Shown: positions 33,978 through 46,189 of the stretch, in pieces
Numbering within the stretch: position 1 is the stretch's first letter
How the letters are laid out: each line of letters starts with the position of its first letter
Origin: Mytilinidion resinicola
Taxonomy: Eukaryota; Ascomycota; Dothideomycetes; Mytilinidiales; Mytilinidiaceae
Length of the DNA stretch: 64,000 nucleotides
Direction of reading: 5' to 3'
NCBI RefSeq assembly: GCF_010093595.1
Contig: NW_022985443.1
Location: forward strand, 1,526,804 to 1,590,803
Notes under the pieces: generated by a model
Told to the model about the DNA's origin: nothing
Seen by the model: only the letters and a program-made list of their open reading frames with translations
Databases searched by the model: none
Position numbers and translations under genes: made by a program

Positions 33978-36798
33978 CTAATCCATCTCCTCGTCCGCAT
34001 CCAAGCCGACCAGCCTCCGCTCCGCCAGCTCTCGAATCTTCTCAGCCAAGACATCACGCTGGTATTTCCGCGCCAGCTTCTCGGCAGCCGTCAACATGTT
34101 CCCATTCGGGTCCTTCAATAGTCCAACAATTTCCAGCGCTTTCATGCCGCGCTCCTCTCCAGCAAGGCACTCGAGCTGCAGGAGTTGGAGCAGCGCTTTG
34201 TTGACATCGGACTCCCGAAGCGCAAGAGCATGGCGTTGATCAGACGTTGTACGGGTAACGGAGAACGTATCCGCTTGTTGTGCCAGCAGGACCGAGTTCC
34301 GGACGAAGCGCTCTTCGATCTCCAGCTGTTTATTTGCGGCTTCTTTGGTGTCGTCATCCATTTCTGTGTCCTCGGCGCTTTTCCCTTTCTTAGACGGGCG
34401 CGGCCCGGAGAGCGGGATCTGGAATTCGAAGTCTGTGAGGATCGAGCGAGGGAAGTAAGGATGCTTGTCTGCACCTTTGAGAATCACGCAGTAGAATTTG
34501 TTTCCTGCAACTGCAACTGGCCAGTAGGATTCCGTCTTCGTGCCCGCGGCCAAACGGGAAAGTTGGCGTGTATCCAAGAGCGGTGTCCAGCGTGCCTGGG
34601 ATGGTGTTCGCCAGTGAAGAAGTGTTAGTAGAACGCCAGTGGAATCATATATGTACGGGTCCTGAGTGCTACGTGTCAGTTTGGAGCTTGACAGGATAGT
34701 CGGTCTTACTTACGCCATTGTCAGAGAAAAATACGCTTTGGAGACTTGCGCCTGGTGCTAGTGCCACAACGTCTTCGCTTTGACATGTTTCATCGCGTTT
34801 GATATTTTCGATGGTATAAAGAAGGCGACATATGCCATCTCCTCCAACAGGCCCATTTCCTATTGTCATAACGTAGTCTCGCCATGCAGCACACGTTACG
34901 GTCGGCGAGCTCTTTTGTCGATATACTCGAATCGGAACACCAAAAAGGGTAAAGATGCGAACGTAATTTGAGGATGTGGTCACAACTGCATAGGATTCGC
35001 TCAGTGCGATGGCACTAACCTCTTCACCAGCAGGCAACTCGGTGCGCCATTCGGTTCGTGTAGTCCACGTCTCGTGGGGCCTGTAGAAGATCATTGCCGG
35101 GCTCGCACCGTTAGGCTGGCTCGAGAAAAGTGCGCCGTTATCGTTAAGACAGGCCTTGTCGTACAGATATGGGTCCGTGAAGTGAAAATCGCGATGAGCT
35201 TCCCGGTCGTAGAATTCCACGGTGACCGTGTGATGAGTTTCCTGGCTGACTGTCCAAGCGAAACCCGTTAGATTCAGGCATAGATACCGTCGATTGCCTT
35301 GCCACGGTGTGCTTCCGGGTTGAAATGATGGGCGGACTTCAGGCTCGAAGGAGTGTGAAGCAGGAACCCTCCGTTTCGATGCGCCATTGTAGGCATCGAG
35401 ATGACCGTTCGTTCGTTTCCCATGGCCGTTGATCACCTCATCTGCGTAACCCGCACCGTCGTCGTCTACAACGAAGCCCTCATCTTCAGCGTCGGACATC
35501 CCATCGAGCATGTCATCCAGAGAATCAGGCGTACCCGCCCGTGCTCCTCGCATTGCTAGTTTTTCTGGGCCATTGACTATTCTGCGTACTCCGTTGGCTC
35601 CATTTTCGGCAAGAGGATCATGAAGAAAGGGTGCTGGCTGAAGACCCTGTCGAAGTAGGGCAGCGTGCTCTTCAGGGACAAAGCCAGGACGGATAAAAAG
35701 CTGGCCCTCGCCATTAGTGTACGAAATGGTGTTTTCCGTTGGGTGCCATGCGACTGCCAGAACTGTTTCTCGGATGTCATCGTAAGTTTTGATCACTTTG
35801 AGCGTTTTCGAATCCCATAGGTAAAGCTTTCGATCCGTGGCAGTGGTGACTAGGAATGCGCCGTTGGGCGACCAGGCCGCAGCGGTTATGTCGCCAATAT
35901 GATCAGTCTTGAAAGTCTTCTGTCGGTGCCAATCAAGGCGTGACATCACTTGTATCTCTGCGCAAACTGTCAGCACAATGCCCCCATCAGTTGCCAGCAA
36001 CGCTCATACCCCTGGTTGTTGTTGGTGTCGCGAACGCTCGTCCATCGGGATGCCACAACACCTTGGAGCTCGCTTCGGAAGCGGAACCCATGCTCCTAAT
36101 CATGTCGTCCACCTTCTTTATCAGTTGAGGCTCATCAGAGCTCATCGAATATACGTAGATCTGGCCGTCCGTGCAGGATACCGCGAGGTATGTTCCGCTA
36201 TTGTCGAAGGCTACATGCTTGACGGCCTTCGGTTGTTCTTGGAGCCGAAATACTCGGGTCATATCTTTCGTGTTCACGACTTTAACAACAAGCTCGCTGC
36301 AACAGATTAGCACTGTTTAAGAAGGATGGAAGACTATCATACTCGCTAGCAACAGCCACCCAGTTTGCATCTGGAGACAATGCGACATCTCTGACAGCCA
36401 ATGTACTCCGTACAAGTATGGTTTCAAGCGAGTTGGTCTCCAAGGAGTATTTGCAAACCGTTCCGTCCTCGGAGCCAGCTATGAAGAAGGTGTTCTGCGC
36501 CGTGTGATCAGCTTGATCCTGAACCAGAATCCCTCAATACGTACACTTGCAACCACACAGGTGTTATCTGGCATGCAATCGTCAATGTTTATGGGTTCTG
36601 CGTCCGATCCGCTGGTAAAAACGCGTATTGGGTTGCTCGCCCCAGCGGTAATCAATTTCTTGCCGTCCGGTGTGTAGCTCAGGACGGTCGTGCCAGGGGT
36701 ATCTGTTCGACATATGAGCGCAAGCTTCTCGCAGTATTAGATCCAATTCGAGGACACATACGCGCCTGGCGGGGCTGAACCCGCTGTTGAAGAGACAT
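33978..36798 (-). CDS. sepB: CTF4/Mcl1/SepB, replisome WD40 protein
   Basis: There are six exons: 36798..36762, 36702..36545, 36494..36343, 36296..36010, 35957..34714 and 34661..33978, for 853 residues. It is a chromatin-bound hub that links the CMG helicase to polymerase alpha and is needed for sister cohesion (yeast Ctf4, fission yeast Mcl1, Aspergillus SepB, human AND-1). The N-terminal WD40 propeller covers about residues 12-330 (TVLSYTPDGKKLITAG, AAWSPNGAFLVTTATDRKLYLWD). An acidic linker with two Asp clusters follows. The second SepB-type propeller runs about 430-690 (LNLTGFAWTV, FYDREAHRDFHFTDPYLYDK) and the C-terminal helical bundle contains IVGLLKDPNGNMLTAAEKLA. The start at 36798 gives MSLQQRVQPRQAHTPGTTVL, and the first intron is required for the family's PGTTVLSY motif to be in frame. 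It is divergent from the F-box-like gene. Confidence 0.93.
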
Positions 36799-37098
36799 TG
36801 TGGCGAGCAGAGACTAGTGATGGGCGTGTAATGTTGCTGGTGGGTTGACGCGCTGGGAGTTAGGAACGCGTATAGTGTTTGGCTTGTTTGCACGGTCTTG
36901 GCGCTACTGTTCAGCGCCACATTGATGTGGCACCAGGGTTCAGCTCGCTGCCTGCAGGGTTCTGTCAACCCTCCGTCACTTCATCTGATACGTGGGTCGA
37001 ACTACCTCACTTTTCCATCTACAGTCAACTCATAGTCGTCAAGCATCTCGTTCATGATTGTCGCAATCACTAATAACATACTTCGACCTTGATCCACC

Positions 37099-38017
37099 AT
37101 GGAGCAGGCCGGAAAAGCAAAATACCTCACTCAGGCATTGGACGAGAGCATCACCGGACTTGTGAATCTAGCCTCTCATTGGCAGGTAGGACAAGTTCGC
37201 TAGCCTGAACAGAGTTGTTTTCTTACATTGAAAGATTTCTTATCCCAACGACAATGTCCGCTCGCCTTCGGTTGACAAAGCATTTCCTTTTTTGGATCTG
37301 CCGCTAGACATCCGGGTCATTATCTACTCCTATGTCTTATCCTGGCCAACCCTAACTCGGAACTTCTCACGACTCGGGTCGTCCGAGGCTGTTTTACCCA
37401 ATGCTCGCAAGCAGTTATCGACTGCAGATCGAGAGAAGATTCGCGACAAGCCAAGACTGATCACACCAGTCATATTCCTCGTCAACCGCCAAATTAAGAA
37501 TGAAGCCCTTGGAGAGCTTGCTAGAATGCCAATAATCATAGACAGCCCACCTCTCTGTGTAGCTCTCACCAACCGGCCTTTCGAAATTACCGAATTCATC
37601 TCAGCTCCGCTGCTCAAGAGCTGTCGCCGAGTGCTGCTCACTATCAATACCGACCTGACGCCGGGCAATGACCTTCTACTCTACCGCAGCGACCTCAAAT
37701 ACTGGAAGCCCTGGGAGCAGTGTCTCTCGTCCCTATTCCTAGACGTCTGGGCACCCGGTACCCACGATCTACAAGTTCTGGATGTCGAGATTGGAGGGGT
37801 ATGGTCCGCTAAGCAATTTCAGGATCGAGAAATCAACAAGAAAGAAGCCAGCAAAAAGAAACGATCGCCACATCTCCGGAGCAAGTGCTATCGCCAGAGT
37901 GTTCTTCAGCAGATTCGGTTCGGCCTCAGGTCGCTTGGTCCGGCTGTCAAGGTGACGGTTCAGGATCCGGATGGATCGGACATCAAGCATCTGCTAACTA
38001 AGGCCCCTCGAACATAA
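37099..38017 (+). CDS. small F-box/2EXR-like protein, fungal family
   Basis: There are two exons, 37099..37185 and 37235..38017, giving 289 residues. The N-terminus (MEQAGKAKYLTQALDESITG) is followed by an F-box-like segment, FPFLDLPLDIRVIIYSYVL, and the typical follow-up TPVIFLVNRQIKNEALGEL seen in many uncharacterised Pezizomycotina F-box-like (2EXR-type) proteins. Such proteins are presumed adaptors, possibly of SCF ubiquitin ligases, but no partner domain is visible. A basic region (KKEASKKKRSP) and helices complete the C-terminus. The 49-nt intron is canonical and in phase 0. Function is unknown. Confidence 0.75.
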
Positions 38018-38126
38018 TGGCATTTCTGTCTTCTCATAGTCTGCTATCGAACTTCTTTCCTGCTTGGGGATCGGTGATTAAGGCGTATGACTTTTTTCTC
38101 ATTCGAACCCCCGAGTCCTTCGAACA

Positions 38127-38717
38127 TTACAAAAATGGCAGTGTCTCAATCCCCCTGGGCCCTATCTCCACTCTCTTCATGATACTCTCGTGGCCCTCTC
38201 CGCTATCTAGGCTTCCACAAAGCTCCTCCGGGTCGAAGTCTGTCCCAAAAGGATTGCCTCCAAACAACGGCCCCGCCATGAACTCATTGGCTTCTTCAAC
38301 CGTGTTGAAGTTATCCGACTGTGTCTCGATCATGTTCCCATCTGGATCTCGGTAATAGATGCTTGTCGTTGGCCCATGGTTCACACTCCATACGGGCAAG
38401 ATCCCTATGTCTTTTCGCTGTCGGTATGTCAGAGCTAGGTCGTGAATGGTATCGAACGAGAAAGCGAGATGTTCGAGTCCGCAGGATGCGTGATTCTTTG
38501 GTGTGGTGCCGGGGATGTAGCCGATTGCGAGACGGTGATGTTCATCGTCATATGTGAGGAACGAGAGCGTGTCAATCTCATAGCTAGTGTGTGCACCAAG
38601 AAAGTCTTTGTAGAATTGGACCATGGGGGCAAAATTTGATGTGCGGAGGACAACATGAGTAAGCGCGGAGGGCGACTTGACTTTAGGGCCAAATTTAGTG
38701 GAGTCGTTGATTGCCAT
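38127..38717 (-). CDS. VOC-family protein, extradiol ring-cleavage dioxygenase-like (biphenyl-2,3-diol dioxygenase-type)
   Basis: This is a single-exon gene of 196 residues from Met 38717; an in-frame Met at 38792 would add 25 residues that look non-homologous. One glyoxalase/bleomycin-resistance/dioxygenase (VOC) module is present, with metal ligands expected at His in ALTHVVLRT, His in GLEHLAF and Glu in NMIETQSD. Fungal proteins of this type are usually annotated as biphenyl-2,3-diol 1,2-dioxygenase-like, i.e. Fe(II) extradiol cleavage of catechols, though single-module VOC proteins can have other activities. It lies at the edge of the oxidative gene group and next to the Zn2Cys6 regulator, which suggests ring cleavage after hydroxylation. 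Substrate is unknown. Confidence 0.85.
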   Translation of the reverse strand: MAINDSTKFGPKVKSPSALTHVVLRTSNFAPMVQFYKDFLGAHTSYEIDTLSFLTYDDEHHRLAIGYIPGTTPKNHASCGLEHLAFSFDTIHDLALTYRQRKDIGILPVWSVNHGPTTSIYYRDPDGNMIETQSDNFNTVEEANEFMAGPLFGGNPFGTDFDPEELCGSLDSGEGHESIMKRVEIGPRGIETLPFL

Positions 38718-38792
38718 CTCGCGTGGGTTGAGACTGTGAAGAACTCCCAGAAAGACGTGCGTGGAGAGAATTGATGCTTCCTTTTTCTTCAC

Positions 38793-39951
38793 CTAAGCAG
38801 ACTGACGATAACTGCTAAATCACACGGCAGTAAAGAGAAACGCATTGAATCCACCAAGAGCTCTCAAATTATAAGCCATCTCACAATGTCCTCAACTTCT
38901 ACCTTTCACGGAGCCACCTCAACCTCACCCGCACAATCGTCCCATCCTCACCTGAGCATGAAACCTACCAAACCATTTCAGCCACATTCCATTCCCACCA
39001 AACCTCCGAGCCCCAGACTCAGCCACCACAAACACGGTTCACCGAGGCCTAGCCCTACGCCCAGAGACGTCACGAACTACACCACATCCCACTTTCCCTT
39101 TTCATCCGGAAGCCTCTTTCACCCGGCCGGCGCCCAGCCCAACGCGGGGTCGTCCAGAATCCTGTAGCCCGTCGAGCTCAGATGGCCTTTGGCGATCCCA
39201 TTAGCGGCAGTTGGGAGAGCTGGGGTAGCTTCTCTACCCCGCATTAGGACGCATGTCTGGTGCTGGGGTGAATGCACGCTGGCCGTAGCCGCCTGCAACC
39301 GATTTGGACCGAGGGTTCGTTCGCGCGTCCCTGCATATAGTACGCAGTAAGCGTCTAGCGTGGAAGAGGTAGGAGCTCCGTGAGCCGTGGGGATGGGTGC
39401 CCAAGAATGAAATTGGGGATTGCGCGTAGCGCATGTGAATGCGGCGAAACCGAGCCAGGATTATTTCTGGGGATGCGGGAAGCGGGAAGCGGGATCGCAT
39501 GTGCGCTAGTGGGTCGGCACCGAGACTAAGATCTGGCAATTTCGCGAATGTCGGAACGGGTGGATCGGCCGATGTCGAGGGGGCCCAGGCAGTGTTTGTG
39601 GCAAGGGCCGTCTTTATGGGCGAAGGGCGAGGTTATTGATAACTTCATTTGCTGACAGAAAATGCCGTGGTAAGACATGCTTTGGTGTTGGAATGTATGT
39701 GCATTAGAATGGCGGCATTATATACAATCCGCGCGCCGTAGCTAAGATGACTCAAAGTAAGAAATCCTTTCTGATATTCCCCCCTTTTATTCTAGGCCCC
39801 CTTTTCATAATATAGCACCATTGCGGCGTTGGTTATAGACAGTCGTAGAATCCCCCAGATAGCCATCACCGTCCTCGACCGCGAGGAGTGATTAATGCGC
39901 AATTATGATTACCCGTATGAACAGTGGATCCAACTCTTCTCATCCTCAAAC
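38793..39951. other. intergenic, one doubtful small ORF
   Basis: A 93-codon plus-strand frame (38886-39167) begins with an ATG in good context (CACAATGTC) and encodes a Ser/Pro/His/Thr-rich peptide without motifs. It could be a small protein or chance. The rest (39170-39950) shows nothing recognisable. Confidence 0.4.
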
Positions 39952-42884
39952 TCAGTTCATGGGTATAAAATCCAACTCCTCATCCCCTAATAAGCCATTC
40001 ATCGCCATGCTTGAGACTCGCGAGAAAGAGGGCAGGAAGCTAGGCCAGTTCTCAAGGCCTATGTCCATGGAGTCGAGGCCGCCGAACTGGAGAAAAGAAA
40101 AGTTGTCAGGCTGATTGAACATTTCATTGTGTGAGCTGGAGGTGTTTGGTCTCACCTCGCCCATCGAATACAAAGACTCAACGCCGCCTTGCTGAAGTTG
40201 GGGCTCCGCCATGAGTGTCATTGGTGCTGGTGGGTCCATTTGCTGCTCTGGGCCTCCTACTACACGCTCACGCGCTTTCTTGACCGTGGCGCGCGCTAAG
40301 CTAGTGATTTCGCCTGTGAAAGGGAAGGCTATTTTGGAGTTTGAGGCGAATTCGAGGAAGCCAAAGTGCCCGGCGACGACGTCCATGAGCGCGATGTCGG
40401 CCGGGGCTGAAGGTTGGTTGGGAAACTTGAGTACGTAGATGAAGAGGTTGATTAGACCGAGTAATGGGTAGAAAAACGTCAACCTATACAGTACGTGACT
40501 TGTAAGCCGGATGTGAGCTTCCATAGCGCGCGGAAAAGCAGAGAGGAGTGTTTTGATGTAACTTACCAGGTCGGCCATGAACCGTTAGCGTCAATGTATT
40601 TAGTTGCTAGAATGATCTTTCGCGATGCATCAACTACCGTTTGCGTGCTTGTGTTTATCTGCTCCCGGACTGCTGGAGTGGGGTTGCGGGTGAAACCGTT
40701 GACATTCCAAGGGTATGTGAAGACTGAATGGATGGCGATGAGGCTCCCGTAGAAGGCGAAGTGGAGATATATGATGTGGTAAAGATGGGTGCCAGGTGGT
40801 AGATAGGCTTGGTTGAATGGAAGGTCAGGTCGCAAATGTGGTGGTATGCTATCTTTCCACTCTCGCAGTCGTCGTTCGACCTCGTGAGCTTTTTGGATGA
40901 TGACATCTGGGGTTTGTTTTGATGCCTTTACGGAACAAAGCTCCCTGGCGATTGAGGAGCCAATCTGGGCATGTTTGATGACGCAAATAAAGAAATCGAA
41001 ATTGATGGCGCTGCCTGCGAGCACAGCAGTGGGAATCTCGGAGCTAATATCATCATCATCGATGGCTGACGGCCTTCCGGAGCGGTACGCAATGTGTTTT
41101 TCGTAGGCATATATTGCCCAAAATAGCCAGTTGCGGTGCTGAATTTCCGGTTCCCGCATGTTCCAGGTCTCCACTGGCTGACGATGCAGTCCCTTCGACT
41201 GAGCGAGGCGGAGAGTATTTGAGACTAACATGTATTCCAAAGCCGGGTTTCCAAGCCCCTCCGTATAGAAAGCCTACCAAATGTGTCAGCATGAGAATCT
41301 ATAACACTCGCGTTGCTTACCATTGCAAGTAGTGCTTGGACCGCTGATAACCCAGTGCGCATATATATCAGGTCTGTGTGCACCGAAAGAGCGTTCTCAA
41401 AGTACGACCAAGCCTTCTCTTGAGCTTCAACGAAGGCATTCGGGCGATCTTCTTTTGTGTGGACTATTTTGCAGCCTGAAGCATAGACGGTATTTCGAAG
41501 AGCATACCATGCTGAATCCTCTTCAATATTCTCTTGCTGGAAGTGTGCTTGCAACCGTGCCTCAAACATTGGTCGATGCACTACTCCAAAGACCTTGTCG
41601 AGGCTTTCCTCGAAGTATGCTTGACGAAGTTAGCAACGACATGAAACGAATTCTAGATTTGAGCGGACCTTGAGTATATCTCCAGGCTGTGGCTGGATCT
41701 GGGTCCGGTACTCTTTGTTGGGATATCTTCCGATCCATCTTGAGATTCCGTGTCACGTCTAGGGACAGTGTGCTGGCACTCGCAGCGAAATCCGATGCTC
41801 CAACTCTCTCCGACACCCATTTCATTCCTGGACTGGAACAAATGGACAAGTATGAGACCGGGCCTTGAAGAGCCACGAGATTAGCTTAAGAGGCATCGTC
41901 TTCAACCGGAACTGAGAAACCTACCATGATGCTCAGAGTTACTCTAAACAATTTTAGTGAAGTCAAGGTCTGCGAATAAGTCTCCACATACCATCTGAGG
42001 TGAGACCACAGCTTCCTCTGGAACATTCGCGTTGGAATGCTGCGGTAGTTGATACTCAAGTATCTCCCTACCGCCGCTGAATGAATCGGACATGGCGTTT
42101 GACATTCGTCTAATCGAAGACTGTGGTGATGCTGTTTGGGGTGGTGAATTGGGAAGCATATTGTTTGGGATTGATAATCGGGGCAAACTTGGGGCACCCA
42201 TATCTCCATTATGGCCATTGCTCATGACGTTGTTCAGGGAATTCTCCCCTTGGCCTATGCTGGTAGGACTCCGAAGTAGATTCATATCCCTCTGGAAGTC
42301 GTTTGGAGCCGGTGTTTGGCCAGTCATATCCCCCGGGAACGGTTGACACTCGGTTAGGGCCGGGGTTTGATAGGACATGTTCAGGTTGGGAGTTTGCGCC
42401 TGCGCTTGGCCGGCCATACTGGCTTGTAGGAGGGTCTCCATGCGGGCGAGTCGCTCCTCTAGCACCTTGTTCGCCTCATTGGCCTTCTTTCGTGTCCGCT
42501 GGTGTACTATGGGATATACACAATTCTCTCGGTGATCCTGAGAATTGTTCAGTAGATGTTCGATCCGAGTCCGCTGGATGTTCGCAATATACCGTGCAAT
42601 TGGTACAGGGACGAGCTCCATTGCCTAAATGTATTGTCAGCATATTCTCAACATTAGTGATCTTTTCAGTCTATGAACTTCAGTTAAACGCAAAAAGAAG
42701 AGAATGGGCTCGGAAGAAGTGCTTTTACGCGTTTTATCGAGCGCCTGGAGCTCTCGGAAGCTCCAAAAAGCGCAGGAAACATGCATCACGACCATAAAAC
42801 CTCAAATTACTCACATTTGACCTTCTTTAGTCGGCAGAAGTTGCACGCAACTGTGCATTTCGTTCCTTCCCTTGGAGTAGGCAT
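39952..42884 (-). CDS. Zn2Cys6 transcription factor with fungal-specific middle domain
   Basis: There are eight exons: 42884..42815, 42624..42593, 42537..41992, 41943..41925, 41863..41669, 41619..41321, 41273..40567 and 40483..39952, for 799 residues, all phases closing. The binuclear zinc cluster is C14-x2-C17-x6-C24-x5-C30-x2-C33-x6-C40 (CNFCRLKKVKC, CTNC, ENC) and is split by two introns, one inside the C24 codon and one after residue 34. A linker and short coiled coil follow (ANKVLEERLARMETLL), then a Pro/Ser/Asn-rich stretch. The fungal-specific transcription factor domain runs about 230-600 (YLSICSSPGMKWV, VFGVVHRPMFEARLQ, RLAQSKGLHRQPVE, RSGRPSAIDDDDI). The tail is acidic and Met-rich. 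As the only regulator in the enzyme cluster, it is the likely pathway activator; this is inference. Exon 4 is 19 nt. Confidence 0.9.
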
Positions 42885-43745
42885 GGCGAATGTAAGAATC
42901 AAGAGAGACGAAGTTCGAGGTGCTGAACTGCGCTCAACTCAACGCAAAACCTCGCGCGACCTCGCCCGCATCCAGGTCGCAACTCTATCTGCTTTCTTCG
43001 CAGTGGGCCAAATCGAACGCGTTCAAGGCTGTTCGGAGGCCGGGTCTCCCCGCAGCCGGACTGATTTGTGCAAGCGCAGTGCGGGGCGCAATGGGGTACT
43101 GAGCACTCTTCCAATCAGGGGGAGGTATTGACGATTCAAGGGCGCTAAGTGGTCACCTCCCAGCAGCCACGGTGCCACGTTTCTCCCCTGGGATCCCAAG
43201 ACTAGGAGAGGCATTTGATTCACCGTGGAGAGAGCCGAGAATGCGGGGTTTCGGGTTGATGCATGCCTCATGACCACGCTCAGATGCTAGGTACTCCGGG
43301 GTACCTCCTATGTTCCTTTGGGAGCCACGGACCAATTCCTCGAGACGGTACTCAAATAGCGGTAGAAATACTTCCATTCCCCAGGGGTGTGGGTGACGCA
43401 ATGTGGACCATTTGGTGCTTCACTGAAATTGATCCGCTGATTTGTGAGGCTCGGCTCTGATTGGCTCGGCTTTGTTCACGTGACATTGGATACATGCAAG
43501 CCTTGGTTGGACCGATAGCTATAGCCGCGCCTTTATATGCTGCCTGTGTCCCTTTGTCCTGACTGGCCCGGTTCACAGTCACTCGCAAGGCGGATAGCGG
43601 ATGGCGCATATCCGTTCTGCTACCTCTCCACCACGAGAGCTTCAGCCTTAGCACCCGGGCACAGACCACATCCCGACATGACGGATCCGACTCAACGTCC
43701 TCTGACACCACAGCGGACTAATTTCACCCCTCCACCGGCGCAATT
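42885..43745. other. promoter region of the Zn2Cys6 gene
   Basis: This 861-bp spacer contains the near-palindrome GTACTCCGGGGTAC at 43291-43304, with CGG/CCG triplets of the kind bound by Zn2Cys6 proteins. No gene is seen. Confidence 0.45.
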
Positions 43746-45783
43746 CTACTTCTGCATGTCGCCAATTTTCTCGAATTCGAACTCGCTGTCCTGCGTCTTC
43801 ATCCCCACTGTCGACGTGAAGGCCTCGGGCTGGCGGTCCTCATTCGACAGCTTGTCGACGCCTTGCACTGCCCCTGTAACGACGCCCACGATCGTCTTTG
43901 CAGCATCCAGGTCTGCAACAGCGTCGCCTCTCCATGACACATGCCCGTCTGGACGTAGGAGCACCAGCCGAGCGCCCCAGACACCGTATGCATGATCTTC
44001 CCCGTCCAGCTTGACATGCTTCACTGGAGTCGACGCCGCCTCGGCCGCTTGCAAGACATGGCCTGATCCCCGCTCGCTGCCGTCGGCAAACTCCACCAAA
44101 GTAAAGTACTTGCCATAGAGGTCGAAGATAGGGAACCCGTCCTTCAGGAAGACATGGGGAGCACGCACGCCCGGCCAGGTACTGGGGTGGTACGCCGTGG
44201 GGTCGAATTCTGGCGCCGGTGTCGACTCGTCGGGAATGCAGATGCCCGATTGGTATCGATATCCCATCTCAACTCCAAAGTCCTTGTTCTCGTTATCATG
44301 CGCCTGGTAGTGCTCATCTAACGCCGTCCGTTTCTGTCGTCCTTCTTCGGTGTTGGAGTCGATGATATGCGGGTCGGCGCCGAGAATTTCGCCCACTTTG
44401 ATATGCACACCGAGGTGTACACCTGACCGCTCAACGCTCATCAGCGCGACTGGTCGTCGGTCCTCCTCGTACGCCTGCAATAGTCCCGATTTCCCGGTAC
44501 CGTTCATCACCATGGCTAGCTTCCATCCTAGATCGACCGCGTCCGCTATTCCCATGTTCATGCCATAGCCGCCAGTCGGTATGTTTTGATGTGCCGCATC
44601 TCCCGCCAGGAAAACTCGCCTAAGCGGGCTGGCGTACTTTCGCGCGACAGCAATATGTGGGCGGTATGTCGACCGTACAAGGATCTCGTCGATTTTGATC
44701 TCATACAGCCCACCGAGACCACCGAAGACCTTGTATACGGCTTCTTCTGATCCGACACCGTCAGAGCTAACATCCAGAGGGAAATTCAAATGCACTGTCC
44801 ACGTATCAACCTCATCCTGGGCAATGCAAGCTCCGCCAAATCCACCGGCCTCGGCTTGGAGGACGAATAAATGCCAGAATTGGCCCTGTTTACGAATACG
44901 CGCGAGATCCTTGGATTTGAAATGCACCAGGAGCACATAGCCAGGGCTGCGAGTCTCTGTCAGCTTTGCTTTTTTTTCTTCGCAACGTCAGGTGTGCATG
45001 CACGACTTACATTGGTCCGCCATCTAGTGGCATTTTCAAGCTACGCCGAACCTTGCTAGATGCTCCATCGCAGGCACCAACGTATCTCGACTTGAAGATA
45101 TGCCGCTTTTCTGTGGAAACCTCTGTGACCGTAGTCTTGACGCCGTCTTCTAATTCCTCGACCCCTTCAACCTTCCATCCGAATCGCACATCTACAGCGG
45201 GGTCATTGTCGCAGCGCTCTTTCATGATTTTCTCGAATAGTGCCTGCGAAAGTCTTTGATACGGCTCTAGTGGCTGAGTGCCATCGTTTTTCTCTTCAAT
45301 AATCTTCCGCCATTGGTCCACTCCAGGGAGTTTCCAGCTCGTAAGAGCCTCTGTTTTATCCAAACCACTGGATACCAAGACAGTATAAGGTATTTCGGAG
45401 GAGACGCCTTGATCGTGATAGATTAGTACACAGGTGCAAAACAAGGCTTTGCAGCAAGAGTTTGCTTGCCGAGGAACTATGGGACTTGGAGCATGGAATC
45501 CGAGGCTCACCTTTGCTCCTAATAAGCTCAGCTAAGCCGAGCTTTCGAAACCATTCCATAGACCGGCAATTGGTTAAGTCCATCTTTGGCCATCTATTCA
45601 CGGTGGTCAGACACCCCTGCCGCCACCGCAACGAGGCAAGGACCGGACTTACTTTGTTGTCGTATCGTTCCTCTCCAGCAAAAGTGACTTAACACCATAG
45701 AACGACAAGACTGTCGCCAGGATGAGTCCAACAGGTCCTCCACCTGCAATAAGAACAGTGTCGTCAGGCAGTGTGTGTTCCAT
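43746..45783 (-). CDS. FAD-dependent monooxygenase, phenol 2-monooxygenase/PheA-TfdB type
   Basis: There are four exons: 45783..45653, 45593..45511, 45407..45011 and 44946..43746, for 603 residues. It is a class A flavoprotein hydroxylase, expected to hydroxylate an aromatic ring using NAD(P)H and O2. The dinucleotide site VLIAGGGPVGLILA is at the N-terminus (G14-G16). Other elements are the conserved Asp-Gly segment (GACDGASSKVRRSL) and the second FAD motif with GD and P (FLAGDAAHQNIPTGGYGMNMG). A C-terminal thioredoxin-like domain (from about 430, FPIFDLYGKYFTLVEF, LVLLRPDGHVSWRG) is characteristic of the phenol hydroxylase subgroup. Its promoter (45784-46189) is shared with the divergent SnoaL-like gene and contains a 9-bp inverted repeat. 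Confidence 0.93.
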
Positions 45784-46189
45784 TACGAATGCTAGTTTTG
45801 CCGGCTTGCTCGAAAATCACGACGGACCTGAGCTTCGACGTTATAAAGTATTTGGATTTTTATGTAGCCAAAATGCTCCGAGACCCATGTGATGACTGGA
45901 GCTCTTCGGAGCATACCTTTCCGGCTCCCGCATGGGGGCGTCTTCGTTCTCTTTGGCCTCATGATGCCCAGGTGTGCCCCGCCCCCACGGTCGTCGTGGC
46001 TAGTCAGACTACGAGTGGAAGGTCCCGTTGATTCTACCATCTCTGGCTACCTAACTGGGATGGCCGTCGTACGAAACTTGGGTTCAAATGCGTTGTCACA
46101 TCCATCCTTTTCTTCTCTTTCATCTGCTCACGATCTCTCGATCTTCAAGACAAGTCAGCTTCATTTGATTACATCAATATCTTAATACC
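45784..46189. promoter_or_regulatory. bidirectional promoter of the FAD monooxygenase and the first SnoaL-like gene
   Basis: A perfect inverted repeat ATGCTCCGA (45873-45881) / TCGGAGCAT (45906-45914) with a 24-bp spacer lies between the two start codons. The 3' part near the SnoaL-like gene is CT-rich. Confidence 0.55.

Noticed and set aside
38886..39167. 93-codon Ser/Pro/His-rich ORF
   Set aside because: The start context is fair but there is no motif and no conservation evidence, so it is mentioned only within the intergenic entry.
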